This document shows, in pieces, positions 9,405-20,899 of a stretch of 64,000 nucleotides of DNA. Made by a program: the position numbers and the translations under genes. Each line of letters opens with the position of its first letter. Positions within the stretch are counted from its first letter, which is position 1. This DNA comes from Archangium violaceum (GTDB lineage Bacteria; Myxococcota; Myxococcia; Myxococcales; Myxococcaceae). The notes under the pieces were generated by a model. It saw nothing but the letters and a program-made list of their open reading frames with translations. It did no database searches and was not told where the DNA came from. The DNA lies in NCBI RefSeq assembly GCF_016887565.1, contig NZ_CP069396.1, positions 9,654,001 to 9,718,000 on the forward strand. Direction: 5' to 3'.

Positions 9405-12400
9405 CTACCTGCCCCCTGCCCGGCGCACGAGGGCCGGCAGGGCCTTCCTCACCCGGCCCGCCTCCGGAGAGGCCGGGGCCAGCTTCAGGAAGGTCTGGTA
9501 CGCCTGCACCGCCCGCGTCACCTCCGCGGGGTTGCGCACGAGCGCGTCCGCCTGGGCCAGCCAGACCAGTCCGTCCACGGGCTCCAGCTCCACCGCGCGG
9601 GCGAGCGCCTTCATCGCCGCCGCCTCGTCCCGCTGTTTGAGCGCCACCTGCCCCAGCACCAGGTGGTTGCGTCCGGAGAAGGGCGCCAGCCGCACCGCCT
9701 CGTCCGCGGCCGCGCGCGCATCCTTCGTCGCTCCGGCGGTGAGCAGCACCCGCGCCATGGCCGCCTGGGCGAACGCCTTGTCCCAGACGGTGGGCGCCTT
9801 GTCCGCGATGGCCTGCAGCGCCTTCGCCGCGGCCCGCCCACCCGAGTCCTTCACCCAGTGCTCGCCCACCTGGCCGCACGGAGAGTCCGGCCCCTCGCGC
9901 CGCGCCGCCTCGAAGGCCTTCTCCGCGTTGGTCTCCAGTCCCTGGCGCAGGAAGGCCAGGGCGATGTCGCAGAAGGTCTCCGCCGATCTGGCGTCCAGCC
10001 GGTTGGCGTTCTCCAGCGCGCCGAAGCCGCCCTTGGTGTCCCCCAGGGCGAAGAGCACGTCCGAGCGCACGCGGTGCGCCTCGGGATCGTTGGCCACCAG
10101 CTTCACCGCGCGCCCGGACGCCGCCTCCGCGTCCTTCATCCGCCCGGCGTGGTACAGCGCCATCGCGAAGCCCTTGTGGGCCGTGGCCGCGCCCGGGTTG
10201 TCCAGCTGCCACTCCTCGAACTGCTTGAGGGCCTCGTTGGTGCGGCCCAGCGCCAGCAGCGCCCGGCCGAGCGCCTCGCGCGCCTCGCCGTGCGCGGCAT
10301 TGCGCTCCACCGCCTGCGTCAGCGGCTTCATCGCCAGGTCCGGCAGCCCCCGGGAGATGAGGAGCCGGCCCAGCGCGCACGGGGCCTCGTAGTCCCGCGC
10401 GTCCTCGGCCACGGCCGCCTCGAACAGGGAGCTCGCCTTGTCCAGGGCCTTGTCCTGCAAGTACATCTGCCCCAGCGCCGTGCGCACCTCGGCCTTGGCC
10501 CGCTTCGTCGCCGCGAGCGTCTTCTCCAGCGCCTCGCGCGCCCGGTCCCGCTCGCCCTCGGCCGCGTCCGCCTGGGCCAGGTAGACGATGGCCTCGGGGG
10601 GATAGTGGTCCTCCACGCGCGTGCGGGCCACCTCCACCCGGACGCGCTTCCAGTCGCCCAGCCGCGCGTACGCCGCGGTGCGCACCAGCGCCACCTGGCG
10701 GCCCTCACCCTCCACCCGGGTGAGCACCTCGCGCTCGCGGTCACGGTCCAGCATGGCCCAACCCAGGCCCGCCATCGCGTCCTCGCTGTCGGGCTTCAGT
10801 TTGAGCGCCTCCTCGAAGGCGCGCTGGGCGGCGGACATGTCACCGGCCGCGCGGTTCGCCTCGCCGAGCGCGAGGAAGGTCTCGTAGGCCAGCGGGCCCT
10901 TCATCCCCTCGGCCAGCAGCGTCCGCGCGTCGCGGGCCTTGCCGAGCGCCGTCATCAACCGGCCCTGCACCAGCCGCTGGCGATCTCGCAGCGACACGGG
11001 CAGCGCCGGGTCCCTGGCCAGCTCCTGCGCGTCCGAGAAGGCCGAGTCCAGCTCCTGGCCGAGCTCCAGCCGTCCCTCGGCGACGCCGAGCCGCGCCACC
11101 GGGTGCTCCGGGGCCAGCTTCGCGGCGGTGGTGTACACCGCGAGGGCATTCACCGGATCCCCCGCGTCCCGGTAGTACGCGCCGAGCGACACCAGGGCGC
11201 GCACGTTGCGGGGCGACAGCTTCAGGGCGCGCGAGAAGCGCTCCAGGGCCTCCTTGGCCTTGCCCTGCTCCAGCAGGATGCCGGCGGCCAGCGCCTGGGC
11301 CTCCGAGGTCTCCACCTTCGCGCCCAGGAGGGCCCGGCGGGCGGAGTCGCGGCCCTGGGTGTCGGCCACCAGCACGTCCACCACCAGGGCGAGCCCCGGC
11401 TGCTCCGCGCGCACGCCCGGGTGGTTCAGCGCGTCGAGCGCCTGCGTGCGCTCCCCGGCGGCGCCACTGTCGGCGTAGCGCAAGGCGTGGGTGTAGGCCG
11501 TGAGGGCCCAGGCCCGGGTGTTGTCCTCATCCAGCCGCACCACGTGGGTGAGCAGCGAGAGCGCCTCCTGCCGGGAGGGCTCCATGTCCTTCTCGATGAG
11601 CCGGGCGACATGGTCCAACGACGCGGCGAGCGCCTCGCCGCCCTGCTTCGCCCGGATGACGAGGAACACGCCGAACAGCACCACCAGGGCGCCCACCGCC
11701 GCCATCGCCTTCAGCGTGCGGCCGGAGAAGATGGTGCCGGTGCCCTTGGGGAGGAGCTTCTCGCGCAGCTCCCGCTCGTAGGCCGCGGTGAGGGCCGCCA
11801 CGTCCTGGACGGGCAGGCGGGCCACCGGGGCGGCGACCGGCACGGGTGCCACCCGGTTCTCCGCCGTCGCCTCGGGCAGTTCCTCGAGCAGCCCGCGCCG
11901 GTTCCCCGCGGCCGTGAGACGCTCGGTGAGGGCCTGCGGAGGAGGCGAGAGGACGGGCCCGCGCTTCTCCTCCAGGGGAGGAAGATCCGCGAGCAGGCTC
12001 CCTTCACCCGACGCGGTGGACTCCTCCGACGCGGCGTCCCCTCCACTCCCAGCCTCGGAGGAAGCCTCCACGGGCGTGGCCGGCGGCTCCTCGTCGAAGG
12101 GCAGCTCCACCTCGGCGGTCAGGATCGACGAGACATCCACGGACCCAGCCGCCTCCGGAGCGCTCACGCCCAGGGCCTCGTCCGGAATGGCCACGTCCGC
12201 CAGATCCAACACCGGCCCGGAGTTGTCCTCCGGGGCCGGGGTGGGCGCCGGCTCGGCGGGAGCCGTCACCACCTCGGAGGCCAGGGCTTCCAGGACGGGC
12301 TCCTGGGGAGCCTCCGCGGCCGCCGCGTCGGGGGACGCGTCCGACCCGGACGCCTCGGCCTGCTCGGAGCCCTCGGCCCTGGCGGCGGCCTCCTCCGCGG

Positions 12401-12854
12401 ACTGGGGCTCCAGGGCGTTCAGGTCGCCGAAGGCCGGCGCGGGCCCGCCCGCGAGCGCGGCCTGGGCCTGCTCCATCCACCCGCGCACGCGGCCGTCATT
12501 GGGCTGCAGCGCCAGCGCCTTGCGCAGGATGGGCAGCGCCGAACGGTAGAGGCCCCGCTGCAGCAACACCTCGGCGATGAGGTTGTAGGCGTGCGGGTTC
12601 TCCTTGTCGATCGCGACGGCCTGATCGAACTGGGCCATCGCCTCGGCGGGACGCCCCATGAGGATGAGGGCCTTGCCCCACAGCACCCGCCCCGTCACCG
12701 AGTTGGGGTGATGGGAGATGCCCTGCTCGCACACGGCGATGGCCCGGGCGTGCTCGCCCTTGGCGACCAAGGCCTTGGCCAGCTCGACGAAAACAGAAGA
12801 TGCAGGATCCTGGGCGAGGAGCTGCTCGTAGCGCTCCACCAACGATTTGGCCAT
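9405..12854 (-). CDS. Large TPR-repeat membrane protein
   Basis: About 1149 residues. The N-terminal third holds TPRs (for example RAIAVCEQGISHHPNSVTGRVLWGKAL). An acidic Pro/Glu/Ala-rich linker follows (about 130-360), then one transmembrane helix at about 383-402 (AAVGALVVLFGVFLVIR), then some 20 further TPRs to the C-terminus. This topology puts TPR scaffolds on both sides of the inner membrane and resembles myxobacterial gliding and envelope TPR proteins, though I cannot assign a named orthologue. I chose ATG 12854 (MAKSLVERYEQLL) rather than 12869 because the residues between do not look like part of the fold. The next gene starts one base after its stop. Confidence 0.83.
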   Translation of the reverse strand: MAKSLVERYEQLLAQDPASSVFVELAKALVAKGEHARAIAVCEQGISHHPNSVTGRVLWGKALILMGRPAEAMAQFDQAVAIDKENPHAYNLIAEVLLQRGLYRSALPILRKALALQPNDGRVRGWMEQAQAALAGGPAPAFGDLNALEPQSAEEAAARAEGSEQAEASGSDASPDAAAAEAPQEPVLEALASEVVTAPAEPAPTPAPEDNSGPVLDLADVAIPDEALGVSAPEAAGSVDVSSILTAEVELPFDEEPPATPVEASSEAGSGGDAASEESTASGEGSLLADLPPLEEKRGPVLSPPPQALTERLTAAGNRRGLLEELPEATAENRVAPVPVAAPVARLPVQDVAALTAAYERELREKLLPKGTGTIFSGRTLKAMAAVGALVVLFGVFLVIRAKQGGEALAASLDHVARLIEKDMEPSRQEALSLLTHVVRLDEDNTRAWALTAYTHALRYADSGAAGERTQALDALNHPGVRAEQPGLALVVDVLVADTQGRDSARRALLGAKVETSEAQALAAGILLEQGKAKEALERFSRALKLSPRNVRALVSLGAYYRDAGDPVNALAVYTTAAKLAPEHPVARLGVAEGRLELGQELDSAFSDAQELARDPALPVSLRDRQRLVQGRLMTALGKARDARTLLAEGMKGPLAYETFLALGEANRAAGDMSAAQRAFEEALKLKPDSEDAMAGLGWAMLDRDREREVLTRVEGEGRQVALVRTAAYARLGDWKRVRVEVARTRVEDHYPPEAIVYLAQADAAEGERDRAREALEKTLAATKRAKAEVRTALGQMYLQDKALDKASSLFEAAVAEDARDYEAPCALGRLLISRGLPDLAMKPLTQAVERNAAHGEAREALGRALLALGRTNEALKQFEEWQLDNPGAATAHKGFAMALYHAGRMKDAEAASGRAVKLVANDPEAHRVRSDVLFALGDTKGGFGALENANRLDARSAETFCDIALAFLRQGLETNAEKAFEAARREGPDSPCGQVGEHWVKDSGGRAAAKALQAIADKAPTVWDKAFAQAAMARVLLTAGATKDARAAADEAVRLAPFSGRNHLVLGQVALKQRDEAAAMKALARAVELEPVDGLVWLAQADALVRNPAEVTRAVQAYQTFLKLAPASPEAGRVRKALPALVRRAGGR

Positions 12855-12889
12855 GCGGCCCGGGACCATAGCACCGGGTCCCCTTCCGT

Positions 12890-12918
12890 TTCGCCCCCTC
12901 TGGAATGGGTGCTAGCGT
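12890..12918 (+). promoter_or_regulatory. Possible sigma-70 promoter for the small lipoprotein gene
   Basis: TTCGCC, then 17 bp, then TAGCGT at 12913-12918. The -35 is poor (about 3 of 6). The -10 has the TAGNNT form seen repeatedly in this window. It would start transcription at or next to GTG 12926, giving a leaderless or nearly leaderless message. Confidence 0.35.
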
Positions 12919-12925
12919 CCTCCAG

Positions 12926-13345
12926 GTGATTCGCCTGCTTGCTTTACTCCTGGTGTTCGTCCTGGGTGGGGCGTGTGCCCACACGAAGAAGACGTCGGAC
13001 CTTCAGACCCTGCGTCCCGTGGTGGAGGGATTCCACCAGCGGGTGCGCTGGAAGGACTACCGGTACGCCATCCGCTACATCGTCCCCGAGCGGCGCCAGG
13101 ACTTCGAGAAGGCGCGCCGGGAGCAGCATGACGAGAGGGACCTGTCCATCACCGACTACGAGATCGAAGACGTCCAGCTCGTGGAGGAAGGGCAGCGGGC
13201 CATCGTCACCAGCCGCATGGAGTGGATGCGCCTGCCCTCGGTGACCCAGCAGAGCGACACCGTCACCTCGGAGTTCATCTACCGGGACGGCACGTGGCTG
13301 CTGGAGAAGCAACGCGGGGGCCCCTTCGACGGCGAGCTGCCCTAA
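12926..13345 (+). CDS. Small lipoprotein of unknown function
   Basis: About 139 residues. It has a signal peptide (VIRLLALLLVFVLGGAC) with a lipobox-like LGGAC, then a mixed alpha/beta domain of the NTF2/DUF4878-like size. This contains charged helices (FEKARREQHDERDLSITDYEIEDVQLVEEGQ) and ends in a strand-rich part (TVTSEFIYRDGTWLLEKQ). The pattern of an altered-by-phosphorylation-or-stress secretory domain that reports 'verify with required input' resembles many myxobacterial lipoproteins of unknown role. An ATG at 12905 is in frame and would add seven residues. I prefer GTG 12926 because a TAGNNT -10 element overlaps the upstream start. Its stop codon runs into the A-tract of the converging terminator. 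Confidence 0.68.
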   Translation: MIRLLALLLVFVLGGACAHTKKTSDLQTLRPVVEGFHQRVRWKDYRYAIRYIVPERRQDFEKARREQHDERDLSITDYEIEDVQLVEEGQRAIVTSRMEWMRLPSVTQQSDTVTSEFIYRDGTWLLEKQRGGPFDGELP

Positions 13346-13388
13346 AAAAAAACCGCCCACCGCCTCGGGGCCGGCCGAAGCGGTGGGC
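13344..13388 (-). terminator. Strong Rho-independent terminator (minus strand)
   Basis: The arms CGCCCACCGC (13353-13362) and GCGGTGGGCG (13379-13388) form a perfect 10 bp GC-rich stem. Read on the minus strand it is followed by nine U residues (A-run 13344-13352). The plus strand has no T-run after the hairpin, so it ends minus-strand transcription, most simply that of the candidate sRNA starting near 13471. Confidence 0.9.
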
Positions 13389-13471
13389 GTCGGAGGCTCC
13401 CCAATGGAACCTCCTAACCAGGTTCGCGGGGTGAGGGGCTGAAGTGGCCCGCCCTCACCGCGCTTCATGCC
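13344..13471 (-). ncRNA. Candidate sigma-54-driven small RNA with three stem-loops (Pxr-like?)
   Basis: Transcription from the sigma-54 promoter at 13482-13498 would begin near 13471 and stop at the terminator, giving about 128 nt. The RNA can fold into three hairpins. The first pairs GGUGAGGG with CCCUCACC (about 13433-13458). The second pairs GGAGGUUCC with GGAGCCUCC around a short loop (about 13392-13414). The third is the terminator stem. No open frame of note lies inside. Myxobacteria of this suborder are known to encode Pxr, a sigma-54-dependent sRNA with stem-loops that restrains development. Identity with Pxr is only a possibility here; I cannot align them. Confidence 0.6.
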
Positions 13472-13481
13472 TGGCCTATAG

Positions 13482-13498
13482 AGCAATGCGAGTGCCAA
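13482..13498 (-). promoter_or_regulatory. Sigma-54 (-24/-12) promoter
   Basis: On the minus strand the sequence TTGGCACTCGCATTGCT matches the sigma-54 consensus (TGGCAC, N5, TTGCW) with the invariant GG and GC exactly 10 bp apart. Start is expected near 13471. No coding gene starts downstream before the terminator at 13344, which is why I assign it to a small RNA. Confidence 0.78.
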
Positions 13499-13582
13499 CC
13501 TCTCGACGGCCCGGTCTCCTCGTGAGATCAAGGGGTTGCACGCATCCCCCCTGTGAACCCCCGTGCCAGAAATGCCACGGCC

Positions 13583-13600
13583 CCTGACACGCATGTCAGG
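13583..13600. promoter_or_regulatory. Palindromic enhancer-like site 1
   Basis: CCTGACACGCATGTCAGG is an imperfect 18 bp palindrome (TGACAC / RTGTCA arms). It lies about 110-130 bp upstream of the predicted sigma-54 start, the usual distance for an enhancer-binding-protein site. Confidence 0.5.
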
Positions 13601-13631
13601 AGCCGCTTGGAACGACACCGCTGTCCGCCCA

Positions 13632-13645
13632 TGACACGTGTGTCA
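13632..13645. promoter_or_regulatory. Palindromic enhancer-like site 2
   Basis: TGACACGTGTGTCA has perfect TGACAC/GTGTCA arms and shares 12 of 14 bases with site 1. Its centre is 47 bp from that of site 1 and about 168 bp upstream of the predicted sigma-54 start. It sits just after the stop codon of the SDR gene. Confidence 0.5.
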
Positions 13646-13650
13646 GGGGG

Positions 13651-14595
13651 CTACTCGCCGACGACGGAGCGGATCGTGTCCCGCATGGAGTAGCGGGGAG
13701 ACCAGGACACGTCCTTGCGCCAGCGCGAGCCGTCCACGTTGCAGAGGAACTGGATGTGATCCAGCTCGGGCGGCGGGAAGTTGGCCAGCCGGTACTTGAA
13801 GAGCAGGCCGAGGAGCGGCCGGGCCACGGGGTGCGGCACGGGGATGGGGCCGTGGCCGAGCTCCCGGTGAATGGAGGACAGGGGCACCTCGCCGGGGCCC
13901 ACCACGTTGTAGACGCCCTTGGGCTCGGGACGCAGGGCGGCCTCCACCATGGCGCGCGCTACGTCCTCCACGTGGATGAGCTGCACCATGGGGTCGAACC
14001 CCGCCAGCACCCAGGGGTGGCGCAGCCGCAGGTAGTTGCTGGGGGCGTTCTTGATGGTGGGGCCCACGATGTGGACGGGCCGGAGGATGACCGTCTGGAC
14101 GTCGGGGTGCTTCCAGAAGAAGCCATGCGCGAGCATGTCGACTTCGATGAGGTCACGCACCCCCGAGAAGCGGCTGGCCGCCATGAGCGGCGCGTCCTCG
14201 GTGAGGAAGTTGGAGTTGTCCGGGCTGGGGCCGTAGACGTTGGCCGAGGAGAGGACGACCACCTTGGGCACGCGGTAGCGGGCGCAGTACTCGAGCAGGC
14301 GCGTGGTGCCCACCACGTTGAAGGAGTGGTGCTCCTCCTCGCTCATGCGCGGGTCGTGCATGATGCCCATGTGGATGACCGCGCGGATGTCGTTCTTGCG
14401 GAAGACGTCCTCCGCCTTCTTCTTGCGCAGGTCCAACTGGTGCATCTCGACGTCCTTGGGCCGGCCCACGAAGGGGCGCCGGTCGATGCCGATGATGCGC
14501 TCGTGCTTGTGCAGCAACTTGGCCAGGGTCCGGCCCAGGTTGCCGCTGATGCCGGTGACGACGACGGCCGGTCTCTTGGAAGGATCCTGATTCAT
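13651..14595 (-). CDS. NAD-dependent epimerase/dehydratase (extended SDR) with altered active site
   Basis: A 314-residue Rossmann protein with the dinucleotide motif TGISGNLG at about 15-22, then DRRPF, LDLRK and VIHMGIMHDPR, typical of extended SDRs. After the catalytic Ser strand (VVVLSSANVYGPSP) the usual YxxxK should appear, but the aligned stretch reads ASRFSGVRDLIEVDML, so Phe and Arg seem to replace Tyr and Lys. This would make it an atypical or non-catalytic SDR, for example an NAD-binding regulator. ATG 14595 overlaps nothing; the acyltransferase gene lies immediately downstream of its start on the same strand and ends 17 bp before it, so the two probably form an operon. Confidence 0.82.
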   Translation of the reverse strand: MNQDPSKRPAVVVTGISGNLGRTLAKLLHKHERIIGIDRRPFVGRPKDVEMHQLDLRKKKAEDVFRKNDIRAVIHMGIMHDPRMSEEEHHSFNVVGTTRLLEYCARYRVPKVVVLSSANVYGPSPDNSNFLTEDAPLMAASRFSGVRDLIEVDMLAHGFFWKHPDVQTVILRPVHIVGPTIKNAPSNYLRLRHPWVLAGFDPMVQLIHVEDVARAMVEAALRPEPKGVYNVVGPGEVPLSSIHRELGHGPIPVPHPVARPLLGLLFKYRLANFPPPELDHIQFLCNVDGSRWRKDVSWSPRYSMRDTIRSVVGE

Positions 14596-14612
14596 GGCGC
14601 GAGTGCCGGGCT

Positions 14613-15467
14613 CTACCAGAAGACGCCCTGGCGCTCCTTGAGTCCCTGGTTGAGCATGGCCTGGATGGCGGACTTCACGGTGCGAACCTTCTTGTCCAGC
14701 TCGGAGTCCTCGTCGTCCGCGCGGCCGGTGAAGCGCAGCGGGTCTCCGAAGTAGATGCGGTACTTGGTGGGCAGCGGCAGGGGCATCCCGGTGACGGTGA
14801 GGGGGAAGGAGGGAAAGCCGAGCAGTTTGGCCAGGGGCTTGACGTCCACGAGGGCCGGGGCCTGCTCCTCGGCGCCCACCACGGCGATGGGGACGATGGG
14901 GGTGTCCGTCTCCAGGGCCAGACGCATGAAGCCCAGGCCGAAGTCCTGGAGCTGGTAGCGCTGGGGCCAGAGCTTGCCCAGGCCGCGAACGCCCTCGGGG
15001 AAGACGAGGATGGCCTCATCGGACTCCAGCAGGCGCCGGCAGTTCTCCGGGGTGCCGACGATCTGCCCCACCCGGGCCATGAAGGTGGAGACGTACGGCA
15101 GCGTGGGCACCCACTTCTCCACCATGCTGCGGATGGCGCGCGGCGGGTCGGCCTCCAACAGCAGGGCCACGCCGATCATCGCCCCGTCCATGGGTAGCTG
15201 GCCGGAGTGGTTGGAGATGAAGAGCACGCGCCCCTTGGGCACCTTCTCGATGCCGTAGGTCTCCACGCGGTGGTAGTTGCGGTACAGCCAGAAGAAGGGG
15301 GCGAGCGCCGACAGGCTGTAGTCGAGGTTGAAGCCGAAAGGATCCACCCCGTACTCGTTGCCGGTGCGGGCGAGCGCCTCCAGGCGCGCCTTGCGCTCCG
15401 GGCCCATCATGCGCTCCGTCCACTCCCGGAGCTCCTGCTTCACCTTGTCGCCGAGCTGCTCGAGCAT
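14613..15467 (-). CDS. PlsC-type lysophospholipid acyltransferase family protein
   Basis: A 284-residue protein with the acyltransferase motifs NHSGQLPMD (HX4D, catalytic His and Asp) and FPEGVRG (motif III, phosphate binding), followed by PIVPIAVVGAEE (motif IV). It probably transfers an acyl chain to a glycerolipid at the inner membrane; the hydrophobic stretch LSALAPFFWLYRNY precedes the motif. I chose ATG 15467 (MLEQLGDKVKQELREW). The frame stays open further upstream but overlaps the divergent DUF2252 gene. It is followed by the SDR gene. Confidence 0.85.
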   Translation of the reverse strand: MLEQLGDKVKQELREWTERMMGPERKARLEALARTGNEYGVDPFGFNLDYSLSALAPFFWLYRNYHRVETYGIEKVPKGRVLFISNHSGQLPMDGAMIGVALLLEADPPRAIRSMVEKWVPTLPYVSTFMARVGQIVGTPENCRRLLESDEAILVFPEGVRGLGKLWPQRYQLQDFGLGFMRLALETDTPIVPIAVVGAEEQAPALVDVKPLAKLLGFPSFPLTVTGMPLPLPTKYRIYFGDPLRFTGRADDEDSELDKKVRTVKSAIQAMLNQGLKERQGVFW

Positions 15468-15587
15468 GGAGCGTGTGTCTACACCATCGCCCCCGCCTCC
15501 GGGAGGGGAACGCGGCCGGAGGGCCGCTCCGTTGCCATCCCGAAGACGCCTCCGGTGACATTCGAGCGTCCCGCACTCCATCCCGGC

Positions 15588-16844
15588 ATGCGTGGCTCCT
15601 CCTCCCGGCCCACCGGCGAACCCCCGCCCCGCCCTCCGGAGCGGGCCGTGGCCTTCACCCACGACTACAACACGCGGCTGGAGCTCCCGGCGAGACGGTT
15701 GGAGGAGAAGGAGGTATTGATGAGGGAGAGCGCCTCCGCCTTCTTCCGGGCGATGCCGGCGCTCTTCCACGAGGACCTGCGCGGACCGTGGCGTGACGCC
15801 TCGCGGTTGTTGGACCACCCCGCGCCCTGGATTCCCGTGGTGGGAGACATGCACATCGGAAACCTCGGGACCGTCCGCGGCCCCGAGGGCAAGGCGGTGT
15901 GGGGACTCAACGACTTCGACCAGGCCGCCCCCGGCTCACCCGAGGTGGACCTCACGCGACTGGCCACCAGCGCCGTCCTCACCGCGCGCGAGGCCGGGTT
16001 GGGAGCCAGGCGCCAGGAGAAGGCCGTCGAGGCGCTCGGCCAGGCGTACTTCGGCGAGTTGGAGCGGCTCACCCGGGGAGGAAAGAACCCGGGCCCCTTT
16101 CTCGGCAAGAAGGAGGCGGAGGGCTCGGTGGAGGAGCTGATCGCCAGGGCCCGGGACGTCACGCCCGAACAGGGGCTGGAGAAGTACGTCCGCCTGGATG
16201 GGGAGAACGGGCCTCGCTTCCAGAGCAGTGACACGCTCCGGCCGGTATCGCCGGAGACGCGGGATGCCCTGGAGACCGCGCTCGGGCCCTATGAAGCGGG
16301 CCTGAGGGGAGTGGAGCGCGTCGCCCTGCCCCTGCGAGTGCTCGATTGGGCGCGGCGGCTCGATGCCGGGGGCAGCAGCTACGGTCTGGCTCGCTATTAC
16401 GCGCTCGTCCGCGCGAAGGATGCGGACGAGCCTCCCATCCTCCTGGAGCTGAAGGAGCTGCTCGCGCCGAGCCTCGAGTGGCCTCCCGTGCCCGCGGAGG
16501 GAGCATCCGTGGTGAGGTACCAGGAGGAATTCGGCGCGGACTGCAATCCGCTCACCGGCGCCGTGGCGGTGGACGGCCGAGCGTTCCTCATGCGCGAGTT
16601 GGAGCCGGAGAAGGCCCGGCTCGACGAAAAGGCGCTGAACAGCGACAAGGAGCTCCTCTCGGCCTTCGCGCAGGCGGCGGTGGTGCTGGCACGGGCACAT
16701 GCGAGCAGCCGGGCCCGGGCGGACGTGCTCGCGCATTGGGTGGGCGACGATGCGAAGGAAGCGACGAAGCGGCTCGTCTCCTTCGCGAGGGGTTACGCGG
16801 ACCAGGTCCAGGCGGACTGGCGGGCCTTCCGAGAGGGGAAGTAG
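15588..16844 (+). CDS. DUF2252 family protein
   Basis: A 418-residue protein matching DUF2252, a family with a distant protein-kinase/aminoglycoside-phosphotransferase fold. RESASAFFRAMPALFHEDL, VVGDMHIGNLGTVRGPEGKAVWGLNDFDQA (equivalent of the HxDxxxxN loop and the metal Asp) and FLMRELEPEKARLD are visible. Function is unknown. I chose ATG 15588; GTG 15555 is an alternative. It diverges from the acyltransferase and converges on the DUF4136 lipoprotein. Confidence 0.8.
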   Translation: MRGSSSRPTGEPPPRPPERAVAFTHDYNTRLELPARRLEEKEVLMRESASAFFRAMPALFHEDLRGPWRDASRLLDHPAPWIPVVGDMHIGNLGTVRGPEGKAVWGLNDFDQAAPGSPEVDLTRLATSAVLTAREAGLGARRQEKAVEALGQAYFGELERLTRGGKNPGPFLGKKEAEGSVEELIARARDVTPEQGLEKYVRLDGENGPRFQSSDTLRPVSPETRDALETALGPYEAGLRGVERVALPLRVLDWARRLDAGGSSYGLARYYALVRAKDADEPPILLELKELLAPSLEWPPVPAEGASVVRYQEEFGADCNPLTGAVAVDGRAFLMRELEPEKARLDEKALNSDKELLSAFAQAAVVLARAHASSRARADVLAHWVGDDAKEATKRLVSFARGYADQVQADWRAFREGK

Positions 16845-16850
16845 CTCCGG

Positions 16851-17447
16851 TCACTGCTTCCTGGGCTTCGGCGGGAAGCGCTCCAGCATCTCGTCGACGG
16901 CCCCGTTGATGAGCTTCTGGCTCTTCTCCGCGTTCATGTTGTCGGACAGCCGGGCCTGGGCCGAACCACGCCAGACGAGCTTGTTCGAGTCCGCGTCCAC
17001 GACATCGAGGATGAGCGTGCCCTGCTGGTACTCGCGGATGACGGTCTCGGGGGCGAGTCCCGAGCCACCGTATGCGACCGGACCATAGAAGGGGTCGTAC
17101 CAGGGGTCCCAGGCGTAGCCGTAGAACCTGTTGATGGTCTCCGCCTCGACCTTGTCCTGGATGGCGCCGTGCCAGCCCATCTGGAAGTCCGGGTTCTCGC
17201 CCGGCTCCACCTTCTTGTAGCCCCGAGACGCCAGCTCCTGGTCCACCGCCTGCTGGACGCGGGCCTGGATGATGGGGTTGTAGATGCGGGTGTCCGCGCC
17301 GTCCTTCATGGGCAGCCAGGCGTAGGTGCGGAAGGTCCGCAGCGCCTGCACGGCGTTGGGGTCGTAGTTCGTGCTCGTCTTGATGCCCGAGCAGGCGGCG
17401 AACCCCAGCACCAGCAGTGCTCCAACCAGACGCGATGACAAGGACAT
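16851..17447 (-). CDS. DUF4136 family lipoprotein
   Basis: A 198-residue lipoprotein. The signal peptide ends in GFAACSG with Cys about 19. The mature part shows the DUF4136 pattern: TFRTYAWLP, NPIIQARVQQAVDQELASRGYKKV, then GTLILDVVDADSNKLVWRGSAQARLSDN. These domains are usually OM-facing periplasmic lipoproteins of unknown role. ATG 17447 has a strong GGAGGAG upstream (17454-17460). It is convergent with the DUF2252 gene, six bases apart. Confidence 0.85.
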   Translation of the reverse strand: MSLSSRLVGALLVLGFAACSGIKTSTNYDPNAVQALRTFRTYAWLPMKDGADTRIYNPIIQARVQQAVDQELASRGYKKVEPGENPDFQMGWHGAIQDKVEAETINRFYGYAWDPWYDPFYGPVAYGGSGLAPETVIREYQQGTLILDVVDADSNKLVWRGSAQARLSDNMNAEKSQKLINGAVDEMLERFPPKPRKQ

Positions 17448-17603
17448 GTCCTTCTCCTCCTGCTCCAGGGACCTTTCACTCCTGGACGATAGGCATCCAG
17501 GAGGGTCCACACCCGAGCGACACTCGCCTGCCCCTCCGGTGGGTTCGGGCCCCCTGGGAGGGAGCCAGACGACCTGACGGCTACAAGGCTCCGCCCGTCC
17601 GGG

Positions 17604-17634
17604 GTATGACTGTCCGGCCGGCGACAGTGCATAC
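17604..17634. promoter_or_regulatory. Inverted repeat in the leader of the kinase gene
   Basis: GTATGACTGTC (17604-17614) and GACAGTGCATAC (17623-17634) form an inverted repeat with one extra base, ending about 15 bp before ATG 17650 and just before AGGAGG. It could be an operator or an mRNA hairpin that limits ribosome access. Confidence 0.4.
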
Positions 17635-17649
17635 TCAGGAGGCACACAC

Positions 17650-20814
<3,165 letters not shown>

Positions 20815-20842
20815 TGCCATGGGTTCAACCCGGGGACGAATA

Positions 20843-20875
20843 CCCTCACCCCGTCCCTCTCCCAGAGGGAGAGGG
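20843..20875 (+). repeat. REP-like palindromic element, copy 1
   Basis: The element reads CCCTCACCC, N3, CCCTCTCCC, N3, GGGAGAGGG, a 9 bp stem with a 3 nt loop plus a conserved flank. It sits between the convergent kinase and deacetylase genes. A second copy lies inverted at 60306-60338. Confidence 0.75.
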
Positions 20876-20899
20876 GTATTATTGGTGATGGATTGCTCT

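Noticed and set aside
9342-12929. A 1195-codon plus-strand open frame over the TPR gene
   Set aside because: The complementary frame gives clear TPR repeats; this one has antisense composition and no motif.
13389-13470. A tRNA-like segment (GGTTCGCGGGG)
   Set aside because: No cloverleaf can be drawn; the segment fits better as part of the sRNA hairpins.
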